Shown: positions 1 to 6,221 of the stretch, one piece after another
Layout: each line of letters starts with the position of its first letter
How positions within the stretch are numbered: position 1 is the first letter of the stretch
NCBI GenBank assembly: GCA_013286985.1
Contig: JABDEQ010000091.1
Location: forward strand, 1-8,433
Direction: 5' to 3'
DNA: 8,433 nt
Source of the DNA: Bacteroidota bacterium
Lineage (GTDB): Bacteria > Bacteroidota > Bacteroidia > Sphingobacteriales > Sphingobacteriaceae
Position numbers and translations under genes: made by a program
Notes under the pieces: model-generated
What the model was told of the DNA's origin: nothing
Seen by the model: the letters and a program-made list of their open reading frames with translations, nothing else
Databases searched by the model: none

Positions 1-15
1 GGCACAAGATCGGAT

Positions 16-246
16 GTGAATATAACGGAATTTTTCACAGCATGCAATGATGAACAGAAGTGCAAGGCGTTTTTCAAGCAAAAGCGGGATGCGGAAAACA
101 CTTTCTTTAAAGAGTGTGGCTCTTTGCATGTCTATTGGATAGAAAAAGAAAGCAGATGGCAGTGTAAGGAATGCAAGAATGCAATGGGGCTAGAGCCAAA
201 CGATGATTCGATTATTGCCCGTTGCAGCCTTTCCCATCTATTTTAA
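16..246 (+). pseudogene. Decayed N-terminal fragment of an IS1595-type transposase
   Basis: The 76 codons from a GTG start resemble the N-terminal zinc-ribbon part of IS1595-family (ISXO2-like) transposases, which open with MNI-EF, continue with an acidic/Cys helix and then carry a C-x2-C ... YW ... C-x2-C ribbon. Here the pattern CGSLHVYW followed by QCKECKN is clear at residues 34-56. The first ribbon cysteine is replaced by Phe (FFKECG), so one metal ligand is lost. Similarity fades after about residue 60, and the frame stops at 246 instead of continuing into the DDE catalytic domain of a full transposase of roughly 300 residues. The last 35 bp overlap the 3' end of the convergent fecR. 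The GTG is probably a decayed ATG. I see no intact terminal repeat. Family placement is from motif recognition; it is certainly not an active transposase. Confidence 0.6.
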
Positions 247-1231
247 TTTCATTTCCTTTAATCTTATAAGTTGTTCCGCGTGTAGCAGACACTACCTCCA
301 GTACTTCTTTCAACGATTCGATTCCTGAAAAGCTCCCGGTAATTGGGCAAGTAGAGAGATTTGGATTGCCGAAAGTTATGTGAACATCGTACCGCTTATT
401 CAGACGATCAGCAAGTTCGCCAAATGATGTACCGTCAAAGATCATGTCAGCTCCGGCCCATTGCAGAAACTGTTGCGCTATAACCTGATGTTCTGTCGCT
501 TTCGGAACATCGCCAATTGCCGCTGCAATGAGTTGCTCATTAGGAACTAAAATAGCTAGCAAACGGTCATTCTTTTCCACCTTCACCCGCCCTCGTGTTA
601 CCGTTACCGCAACGCTTCTATCTGTCGGGTAAGCTTTAATATTGAAGGCCGTTCCCAAAACAGTGACATTGATATCACCGATATGAATGATAAATTTACG
701 TCTGCTGTTATGTTTAACATCAAAGTAAGCCTCACCGGCCAAAGTGACCTCCCGGTTCCCTTGGCCTGAAAAATTCCGGCCAACAAGCAATTTGCTGCCT
801 GCGTGAATCAATACCCGGGTACCGTCCATCAGCGTTACATATTTATTTATTGCCGGTTCTGATTTTTTTGCGGCCCTAACTGCCGCCAATTTATTATTGT
901 TATTGGCTTTTGGGCGGTTAAACATAAAAAAAGCAGCAAGGCCTGCAAATATCAATACGGCGGCAGCCACACTGAGCCATGCTTTTATATATAGGGGCAC
1001 AATATTGCGTTTAGGCTCTGCTGCTGTTACCTGGATGCCACTTTTAATATTATTCCTTAACCTGGCCCCAAGCTGCAGCAACTGATCTTCATTTAGCTTT
1101 TCGGTAATATCAGGCTGCTCATCAAAGAGGTTGAAATAGAGTTCAAGTACTTTCATATCTTCTTCAGATGCCTTTCCACTAATAAACCTATTGACAAGTT
1201 CATCATATTCTTTCCTTACTGATCCGGACAT
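212..1231 (-). CDS. FecR-family anti-sigma factor (orphan)
   Basis: Inner-membrane anti-sigma factor of the FecR/PupR type. In this family a cytoplasmic N-terminal domain holds an ECF sigma factor, and a periplasmic domain receives a signal from a TonB-dependent outer-membrane transducer. Visible parts, in order: a helical cytoplasmic domain (about 1-75), one membrane helix at about 85-105 (AWLSVAAAVLIFAGLAAF), the FecR beta domain at about 130-220 with the usual DGTRV, GEAYFDV and VLGTAFNIKAY motifs, and a C-terminal DUF4974/STN-like domain at about 260-330 (FDGTSFGELADRLNKRYDV). At 339 residues it has normal length for Bacteroidota members. The start ATG is preceded by AT-rich DNA without a Shine-Dalgarno, as usual in this phylum. 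No sigma factor gene lies next to it: 178 bp upstream is the end of the oxidase operon. Downstream is a transposase remnant, not a susC-type receptor. Confidence 0.93.
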   Translation of the reverse strand: MSGSVRKEYDELVNRFISGKASEEDMKVLELYFNLFDEQPDITEKLNEDQLLQLGARLRNNIKSGIQVTAAEPKRNIVPLYIKAWLSVAAAVLIFAGLAAFFMFNRPKANNNNKLAAVRAAKKSEPAINKYVTLMDGTRVLIHAGSKLLVGRNFSGQGNREVTLAGEAYFDVKHNSRRKFIIHIGDINVTVLGTAFNIKAYPTDRSVAVTVTRGRVKVEKNDRLLAILVPNEQLIAAAIGDVPKATEHQVIAQQFLQWAGADMIFDGTSFGELADRLNKRYDVHITFGNPNLSTCPITGSFSGIESLKEVLEVVSATRGTTYKIKGNEIKIDGKGCNGQ

Positions 1232-1379
1232 AATATTTGCAATTGCTTAATTATACACTATGCATTTTTATAGCCAGGGAGTATTCCTTATTCAATTATT
1301 TTGAATGCTTTTTTTAAATCAGTGTTGTCCCCAATTGCATCGTAAATAAAGGAAAACGTATGGTAACGGCAGAGGCATC

Positions 1380-1405
1380 GCTGTTTGCCCCGCCGGGAAA
1401 CCAGC
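1380..1405 (-). terminator. Hairpin after the oxidase operon, possible terminator
   Basis: On the minus strand, about 5 nt after the stop codon of the last operon gene, a 26-nt segment folds into a GC-rich stem. GCTG pairs with CAGC, TTT with AAA and CCC with GGG, giving 10 base pairs around a GGCG loop with two single-base bulges. Its position fits a transcript end or a 3'-stabilising structure. No T-run follows it, so classical intrinsic termination is uncertain. Confidence 0.4.
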
Positions 1406-1409
1406 AAAT

Positions 1410-1817
1410 TTAAAGTTTAACCGCCAGCGAAGTGATCAAAAAATAGACCGCCCATCCGGCAAAAAGAATGATCCCGGCGACCAGCCACCAGGGTATGCTT
1501 TGCGGAGTCTCGCTGCCATGTAGCATAAATGTCTTTTGATCTCCTTTTCCATAAGCATTGATCATCAGCGGTAAAACACCTTCTACGGTTTCATTCTTCT
1601 TTATCCCTTCTACAGCGATGGCTGGACCATTTCTGACGATAAACGGAATCCATTTAATTCCCTCTTTTCCGCGATGGTCCCTGCTTACTATTTTAAGTGT
1701 GTGGTCGCCGTCACTCAGTTTTCGGGTATCAAGGTCAAAGGCTAAAGGCGCTAGAAATTTACCGATGGGCTTCGGTTCGTCATCGATAAAAAGTATAATA
1801 TAGCTTTGGTCATTCAT
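1410..1817 (-). CDS. Membrane-anchored Ig-like protein of the oxidase operon
   Basis: I do not recognise a named family. The 135 residues start with a beta-rich stretch (about 5-65) that reads like a bacterial Ig-like domain: an LSDGDHTLKIVSRDHRGKEG turn followed by WIPFIVRNGP. A second, short beta segment follows (about 66-90, ending VLPLMINAYG). One strong membrane helix lies at about 109-131 (IPWWLVAGIILFAGWAVYFL), with a single Lys after it. There is no signal peptide. The positive-inside rule would put the C-terminus in the cytoplasm and the Ig-like part in the periplasm, but this is weakly supported. Its ATG overlaps the stop of the 88-aa gene (ATGA), so translation is probably coupled. 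As the last gene of the cbb3 cluster it may help in assembly or as an accessory subunit; that role is inference from position only. Confidence 0.7.
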   Translation of the reverse strand: MNDQSYIILFIDDEPKPIGKFLAPLAFDLDTRKLSDGDHTLKIVSRDHRGKEGIKWIPFIVRNGPAIAVEGIKKNETVEGVLPLMINAYGKGDQKTFMLHGSETPQSIPWWLVAGIILFAGWAVYFLITSLAVKL

Positions 1818-2080
1818 CGCGGTAATTCATTTAAAATAGTCCTTTTAATATGATCTTCACTATTTTCAGCGGGCTTTAACAGGCACTTAACCGTTGCGTA
1901 AAAGGTGTAAAGGGTTATGGCAATCATTAATGCTACGATCAGGTAATCTAAGTTCCCGTCTGGCCCCGGACCGTGTGTAATGCCCCCGATGAATTTTGGT
2001 TGTAACTTTTTGCAGGCTTCACATGCGAAGGCATCTAACCCGATTAAAACAAGTAAGAGGACTAATGGGTATTTTTTCAT
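1814..2080 (-). CDS. Small exported CxxC membrane protein of the oxidase operon
   Basis: This 88-residue protein has a signal peptide (MKKYPLVLLLVLIGLDAFA) with an A-F-A site that would leave a mature N-terminus beginning at C20. C20 and C23 form a CxxC pair (CEAC), followed by a short periplasmic segment rich in Gly and Pro. One membrane helix follows at about 46-66 (YLIVALMIAITLYTFYATV), and the C-terminal tail is polar and cytoplasmic. A lipoprotein box is not convincing because Phe stands at -2 and Ala at -3. The CxxC at the outer membrane face could bind copper or do thiol exchange, both of which would make sense beside a haem-copper oxidase, but neither can be shown here. I know no named family. 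It starts 21 bp after the 113-aa gene and overlaps the next gene by 4 bp. Confidence 0.72.
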   Translation of the reverse strand: MKKYPLVLLLVLIGLDAFACEACKKLQPKFIGGITHGPGPDGNLDYLIVALMIAITLYTFYATVKCLLKPAENSEDHIKRTILNELPR

Positions 2081-2101
2081 TTCATTACGTTTATTAATAA
2101 A

Positions 2102-2443
2102 CTATGCTATTGTTTTGGATCTGAACTTTAGGGATATAGCTGCGTCGGATTCCGCATACATGCCATAGGCGCTGAGCACAATTCCCATGACGCCCCTTTG
2201 GACGGATGACACAGCGTAAAGCACCATTTCATCTGCAGGATCAGTTATTCCCTCAAACCGGTATACGCTATCGATTTCAAATTCTTCCGGGCAGAGGTGA
2301 ATTATATTTTTCGTACAGATGATACAATTCTTATCCGGTTTGATATTGAAATCTGTAATGTAACCTTGCCCGGCCAAAGCGCGGATCGCTTCTGTCACTG
2401 TATCGTATTTGTTGATATCCTGGTTGTCTGAAAATTCGGCCAT
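2102..2443 (-). CDS. Conserved Bacteroidota protein of unknown function
   Basis: The 113-residue soluble protein matches, from memory, a small family common in Bacteroidota. Members share a Y-D-T-x2-E-A-I opening, a G-Y-x2-D-F-N motif (here GQGYITDFNIKP, residues 26-36), a cysteine pair (C40 and C43), a PEEFEID-VYRFEG block (52-65) and a segment like LYAVSS...G..LSAYG.YAE (75-98). Database entries for this family are often labelled phosphoribosylpyrophosphate synthetase, but the protein is about one third of that enzyme's length and lacks its nucleotide and PRPP loops, so the name should not be copied. It begins 9 bp after the CcoO fusion gene and is probably co-transcribed with the oxidase. 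There is no signal peptide or membrane helix. The first ten residues are longer than the core motif needs, so the true start could be slightly downstream, although no other Met is near. Confidence 0.8.
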   Translation of the reverse strand: MAEFSDNQDINKYDTVTEAIRALAGQGYITDFNIKPDKNCIICTKNIIHLCPEEFEIDSVYRFEGITDPADEMVLYAVSSVQRGVMGIVLSAYGMYAESDAAISLKFRSKTIA

Positions 2444-2452
2444 GATTATAAT

Positions 2453-3484
2453 TTATTTACTTGTTGCGGTCTGTTTGAGTGTTCCGATTATTTTTCTTAC
2501 CTGTTCAGCAGTTACCGGACTTGATGTATTACCCCAACTGCTTCTTTCATGATTGATAATAGCTGCCACCTCTTCAGCCCTCAAATTATTGTTTGTCCCT
2601 ACAGGCGGCATGATTCCATACCCTTCGTTCACCCTGCCGCTATAGCCTTTCATTATAATGGTTACTTGAACATCTGGGTCAGGGTTTAGTACTACTTTAC
2701 TTCCCTTTAAAGGCGGAAATGCACCAGCGAGTCCAAGCCCGTTTTCCTGGTGACAGCTTTGGCAATTGGCGGCATATAAAGCAGACCCATCAATCTCCGT
2801 TTTTGCATTTGTACCCGGCACTGCATTTCCTAATGCTGCTGTTTTGATTGACTTGCTATATAGAAATACAGGTACAGGCGATCCATCCGGCAGGCTGACC
2901 TGTTTGAGGGATTTCAGATAGGCTATCAATGCCAGCAATTTAGTTGATGCAACTATACTGCCGGTAACCCCTTTTCTAAACTCATCAGGTACGTGAACAA
3001 CCACGTCTTCAGGGAATGGATAGTCTTTGACGATAAACAGCCACTGATATGATGGCATTACCGAGGCCTCAACAACTGAACGGGGATTATAAAGATGGAG
3101 CAGGTGCCAGGCCTGACTTGGTTGGCGGAGGCCGATATTGGTGAGATCGGGGCCCGTTCTTTCAGAACCCATCAGAGTAGCTGTATTTCGCCATAGGTCT
3201 GTTCTTGTTATGCGTGAATAGTCGGCAGCAATACTCGGACGACCGCCCCAAATCTTATCCATATCCACGTTTCGGACTTGCTGGGTATGGCAGGCTGTGC
3301 AGCCTTCTGCAATAAATACCAATTTCCCATCAGACTCCAGTTTTGTTAGAGGCCTGCTATTAGGCAGGGGTGCGTTATTGTTTTCCGCGTTGAATGCAGG
3401 CAGTATTGCTACTATGAACGTTAAAAAAAGGTAAAAGCAAAGAGCAATCCCGTAGAGCCTTTTATGATTAGTGTAAATATCCAT
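2453..3484 (-). CDS. ccoO: cbb3 oxidase cytochrome c subunit: CcoO fused to an extra cytochrome c domain
   Basis: Electron-entry subunit of a cbb3 oxidase, anchored by one N-terminal helix (about 11-31) with the haem domains in the periplasm. The first domain is CcoO/FixO-like: GCTACHTQQVR gives haem ligands C62, C65 and H66; RTGPDLTNIG is at 109-118, and VMPSYQWL supplies axial M143. After a linker (about 195-228) comes a second class I cytochrome c domain with C241-Q-S-C244-H245, followed by GLAGAFPPLKG and the axial Met in IMPPVG (M292). The protein is therefore predicted to be dihaem. Canonical CcoO has one haem and is followed by CcoQ and a dihaem CcoP; here one 343-residue chain seems to combine CcoO with half of a CcoP. 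The start lies 3 bp after the ccoN stop, so coupled translation and a 1:1 ratio are likely. Confidence 0.93.
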   Translation of the reverse strand: MDIYTNHKRLYGIALCFYLFLTFIVAILPAFNAENNNAPLPNSRPLTKLESDGKLVFIAEGCTACHTQQVRNVDMDKIWGGRPSIAADYSRITRTDLWRNTATLMGSERTGPDLTNIGLRQPSQAWHLLHLYNPRSVVEASVMPSYQWLFIVKDYPFPEDVVVHVPDEFRKGVTGSIVASTKLLALIAYLKSLKQVSLPDGSPVPVFLYSKSIKTAALGNAVPGTNAKTEIDGSALYAANCQSCHQENGLGLAGAFPPLKGSKVVLNPDPDVQVTIIMKGYSGRVNEGYGIMPPVGTNNNLRAEEVAAIINHERSSWGNTSSPVTAEQVRKIIGTLKQTATSK

Positions 3485-3487
3485 CGT

Positions 3488-5635
3488 TTAATTCTCGTTA
3501 AATGGTTTGAATGGGATTTGTTCCAACTGATGAATCACCTCATTTTTGGTGTCAGTATCTGAGTGCCCGGCAAACATGGTATACATATTCCAGGCAAAAA
3601 TTAGGTGAGAGACCCACATAAGTGAACCTCCTATTGCCCGCCACAGCCAGTAGGGAGCCATCAAAATTACGCCATCAATAAACGGCCGGCCAGCTTCCCA
3701 TGAAATTCCTTTTAAGGTTCCGCCTATCATCAGGGGTATAGTGTAAAACAAAACGCCAATTAGTGCGAGCCAAAAGTGAGCACCTACCAGACCTTGATTG
3801 GGTTCATTACCGGTGAGTCGCGGAATCAGTGTATAGGTGCTTGCCCAAATCATAAATGCGATGATCCCGTACATCGTCAGATGCGAATGTGCTACTGTAA
3901 AATCTGTGAAGTGCCAAACGAGGTTGGTGCTTCTGAATGCCTCAGCTGTACCCTGGGTGGAGCCTGTAAAATAAAACATAATTCCTACTAGGTAGAATGG
4001 AAGGGTATAGCTCCTGGCAACCTTATTAAAATTCCCTTTAAACGTCATCAGGAAATTGGTGGTGCCTGCAAAAACAGGTATCAGCATACCCATACTTCCG
4101 ATAATTGCGACCGTTTGCAGCCACCAGGGGATCGAACTGAATATAAAATGATGGGTTCCAATTAGTGTATAAAAAAGGATTTGTGACCAAAAGGCCAATA
4201 TGCCCAGGCTGTAGGAGTAAATTGGAGTGTTTAGCTGCTGTGGCAGGAAATAATAGATAAGGCCGAGATTGAATAGCATAAACCACATACCAACAGCCTG
4301 GTGCATATAATACCCCTGAACTATAGTTTCTCCAAGCCCATCCTGCCACCAGGGAAGATAACCGACAAGCGCAATTACAGTGATAAACATGACCGCCGCG
4401 ATAATATACCAGTTTGATATATAAATCTCCTTCGTTTTTCTGTCTGAAACCGTTTTAAGATAATTGAACGCTGTATTACAAATTCCCAACGCAAATAAAA
4501 GCATCACCGGCCATATATACTCGCGATATTCCCCGCCCCCGTTGTTTATTCCGTTTATAAGCATCAGGCTCCCGGTAATAACGGCTGCATTGATCAATAT
4601 CAAGGACTGGTATCCCTTCCTGATACTGTACAAGGGGGCATTGCTTACCGTAGGCACAACGTAATAGCCCAGACCGAGCATTGCCAGCGAAGACCACCCC
4701 CAGAAAACCATATTTGTATGAACAGGACGCAGCCTGCCAAAACTAAGCCAGCTAACATGGTCAATATCTGGAGAAACCAGTTTAATTCCGAGGTATTCAC
4801 CGATCGTAGTTCCTATCACCAGCCACAAAGTCGCAGAACCCATATACCACATAATAAGCCGGATCAACTTAGGATCAATATCATGTTTCCTCGCCGCCTT
4901 GCGTTTGATTGAAAAAAATCTCGGTTCATGTACCTCGGATATATTCAGCATGAGGCCTTTTTTATCATCCGGGTCAAATGTACCGCCGAGTTCCGTATTA
5001 GTCAGCGTATAATCAAGAGCTCCTTTTCTCTTAATAAGGTCGCTGTAGAAATTATCGTAAATATCTATGTTCTCCAGTTCTTCTGCCAATTCCCGTGCTT
5101 CGGCCCCGGCATGCTGCCTACGAATCTTTTTAATGAGCTGGTTTAATTTTACTCCGGTAAGAAATATTACTGCGATTAGTGGGACTAATACCAGCAAAAG
5201 CATAATTGCCATTCCCGGACTCGACACTACTCCGTCGCTGCTTGTGCTTTCTGCATGGCTATCAAGCGATAAAAAGACAAAAAAGAGGGCCAGGCAGGTG
5301 GCTTTTGCGCCGCTATTGGGGGAATCTCTTTTCTTATTTTTATGTCTGGCTGCCCGACCAATCATCAAACCGAGCTGCTCGGAATCTAAACGCCAAAAAT
5401 TTGCCACTATCCAACTCTCTCCGGCCGTCCTTTTAGCTGAAGCCTCCGTACAGAGCCTGGAAGCTATCTTTAAAAGCCACAATAGCTCCAGGATCAAAAA
5501 AATAATTGAGACTGAAAAAATAATCATGTCATATACGGCTGTTGCCGTATTCGCTGGTACTTTCGGATAGGCGTTTTGATTTACGGTCAGCAAGATTACA
5601 AAAGGTCCGATATTCATGTCTTTGAAACTTATCAT
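3488..5635 (-). CDS. ccoN: cbb3-type cytochrome c oxidase subunit I (CcoN) with a long N-terminal membrane extension
   Basis: Catalytic haem-copper subunit that reduces O2 to water at a b3/CuB centre and conserves energy by proton transfer. The core starts near residue 258. H306 (RLRPVHTNMVFWGW) and H585 should bind low-spin haem b. H445 (YYMHQAVGMWF), H495 and H496 (GTHHF) should bind CuB. H583 (FTVAHSH) should bind b3, and Y489 is the tyrosine cross-linked to His. The spacings 445-489-495-583 are what I recall for the Pseudomonas stutzeri enzyme. E369 and E372 (GGEYREYIWP) match the calcium-site acids. Residues 1-257 are unusual: a helix at 35-57, a basic loop, a signal-like helix at 112-128, a helix at 140-162 and a charged, helical cytoplasmic stretch to about 255. 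Canonical CcoN is about 475 residues; this one is 715. Met7 is an alternative start. First gene of a five-gene operon. Confidence 0.95.
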   Translation of the reverse strand: MISFKDMNIGPFVILLTVNQNAYPKVPANTATAVYDMIIFSVSIIFLILELLWLLKIASRLCTEASAKRTAGESWIVANFWRLDSEQLGLMIGRAARHKNKKRDSPNSGAKATCLALFFVFLSLDSHAESTSSDGVVSSPGMAIMLLLVLVPLIAVIFLTGVKLNQLIKKIRRQHAGAEARELAEELENIDIYDNFYSDLIKRKGALDYTLTNTELGGTFDPDDKKGLMLNISEVHEPRFFSIKRKAARKHDIDPKLIRLIMWYMGSATLWLVIGTTIGEYLGIKLVSPDIDHVSWLSFGRLRPVHTNMVFWGWSSLAMLGLGYYVVPTVSNAPLYSIRKGYQSLILINAAVITGSLMLINGINNGGGEYREYIWPVMLLFALGICNTAFNYLKTVSDRKTKEIYISNWYIIAAVMFITVIALVGYLPWWQDGLGETIVQGYYMHQAVGMWFMLFNLGLIYYFLPQQLNTPIYSYSLGILAFWSQILFYTLIGTHHFIFSSIPWWLQTVAIIGSMGMLIPVFAGTTNFLMTFKGNFNKVARSYTLPFYLVGIMFYFTGSTQGTAEAFRSTNLVWHFTDFTVAHSHLTMYGIIAFMIWASTYTLIPRLTGNEPNQGLVGAHFWLALIGVLFYTIPLMIGGTLKGISWEAGRPFIDGVILMAPYWLWRAIGGSLMWVSHLIFAWNMYTMFAGHSDTDTKNEVIHQLEQIPFKPFNEN

Positions 5636-5792
5636 ATAGTCAGGTTGGGAATTAATGTTTCTTCAATTATTTCACAAACCCCTTTCTGTTAAAGGAAGAA
5701 ACACCGTCTTTTCATTTAGCAAAGTTGATTTAATGGCTAATAATTTGAATTGAAATGCTGGTATCTAAATGCGTGCCGTGAATTAAACTGCT

Positions 5793-5877
5793 TAACATCA
5801 GTATGTTATGTGCATTTACGCGTATTTGCACCTACTTTATTTCGCCAGTTAGCGTTGGACATACGCCTTACCGCTAA
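5793..5877. repeat. Cluster of three dyad symmetries
   Basis: Three inverted repeats stand side by side. TAACAT-cagt-ATGTTA occupies 5793-5808. A 22-bp near-perfect palindrome, GTGCA-tttACGCGTatt-TGCAC, lies at 5810-5831 with two mismatched pairs. TTAGCG (5849-5854) pairs with CGCTAA (5872-5877) and encloses an alternative GCGT/ACGC stem. They could be operators for the oxidase promoter, structured RNA in a long ccoN leader, or the relic of a mobile repeat. The sequence alone does not decide. Confidence 0.45.
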
Positions 5878-6072
5878 GCACAATTTAAACTTGAAACTTG
5901 CGGTGAACTATTAAATTGAGTAGGCTTACACGGCGAATGGCGATTTCAAAATTGGGTTTCGGTTACTATGGCTTTTTGCTTAAAAATGAATACAAGGCTA
6001 ATTTCCCACTTCCGGGATAAATCAGTCTTGCTCAAATGTTGTTTATGAAAATTTATTGAGTTTAAAAAGGCT

Positions 6073-6087
6073 TAGTCGTTACGATTA
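6073..6087. promoter_or_regulatory. 15-bp near-palindrome, possible operator
   Basis: TAgTCGTtACGAtTA is symmetric about its central base except for one pair. It lies about 135 bp before the kinase promoter box and about 440 bp before ccoN. Its size suits a dimeric regulator, but no owner can be named, and chance occurrence in 586 bp is possible. Confidence 0.25.
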
Positions 6088-6137
6088 GGAACGGCTATCG
6101 CAATAGTAGATACCATAACCAGTAACACCGGACACTG

Positions 6138-6172
6138 ATTTTGTCAATTCACCTCTCATTTTGTCCGTCTCA
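6138..6172 (+). promoter_or_regulatory. Direct repeats resembling a LytTR regulator binding site
   Basis: ATTTTGTC occurs at 6138-6145 and again at 6158-6165, exactly 20 bp apart, about two helical turns. LytTR-domain regulators are known to bind direct repeats spaced about two turns apart on one DNA face. The second copy extends into TTGTCCGTCTCA (6161-6172), whose core is repeated at 8071-8082. The repeats lie about 45 bp before the -7 box of the kinase gene, whose partner encodes a LytTR protein, so autoregulation is the natural reading. Binding itself is inference. Confidence 0.55.
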
Positions 6173-6181
6173 GCTCTTTAA

Positions 6182-6215
6182 TTGTATGATGAAACGTAAA
6201 TATAAAATACCTTTG
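6182..6215 (+). promoter_or_regulatory. Bacteroidota-type promoter of the kinase-regulator operon
   Basis: TACCTTTG (6208-6215) fits the Bacteroidota -7 consensus TAnnTTTG exactly. A TTG at 6182-6184 stands 23 bp upstream, at the long end of the 17-23 bp spacing described for Flavobacterium. Transcription would begin within a few bases of the ATG at 6222, which predicts a leaderless or nearly leaderless mRNA. A TAG in frame at 6216-6218 rules out an upstream start. Confidence 0.5.
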
Positions 6216-6221
6216 TAGCTT

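Larger units (their letters stand above)
5636..6221. other. Non-coding divergent promoter region
   Basis: This 586-bp gap lies between the divergent ccoN and the histidine kinase gene. No convincing coding sequence is present on either strand. It contains three adjacent dyad symmetries (5793-5877), a tandem AAACTTG duplication (5887-5900), a 15-bp near-palindrome (6073-6087), LytTR-type direct repeats (6138-6172) and the kinase promoter (6182-6215). On the ccoN side I found no perfect TAnnTTTG box. The nearest partial one, CAACTTTG on the minus strand (5727-5720), has no upstream TTG at the right distance, so the oxidase promoter is unresolved. No FNR-like TTGAT-N4-ATCAA site was seen. Confidence 0.7.

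Noticed and set aside
1325..1330. A further TTGTCC before fecR
   Set aside because: No second half 20 bp away and no extended match to the CGYCTCA part; a single chance hexamer.
1315..1412. In-frame continuation of 31 codons after the TAA of the 135-aa gene, and an overlapping frame ending ...DLKKAFKIIE-stop up to 1280
   Set aside because: Neither has a start codon, the hairpin lies inside, and no family resemblance is firm. Possible relic of a lost gene, but not supportable.
1405..1440. TAAATTTG on the minus strand as a fecR promoter
   Set aside because: The -7 match is exact, but it overlaps the previous stop codon and the hairpin. The TTTG upstream is 24 bp away, outside the usual spacing.
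4038..4349. 103-codon minus-strand frame inside ccoN
   Set aside because: It is out of frame with a strongly conserved catalytic core that covers the same bases.
5067..5570. 167-codon plus-strand frame opposite ccoN
   Set aside because: It lies antisense to the ccoN extension, has low-complexity composition and no recognisable domain; a shadow frame.
3488..5635. Nitric oxide reductase (NorB) instead of an oxidase
   Set aside because: The cross-linked tyrosine and the CcoN spacing of histidines are present, and the partner has a clear CcoO domain.
5790..5859. Integron attC-like pair: GCTTAAC and GTTGGAC about 70 bp apart
   Set aside because: The two boxes fit RYYYAAC/GTTRRRY but pair poorly with each other, the inner arms are not complementary, and no cassette gene or integrase is near.
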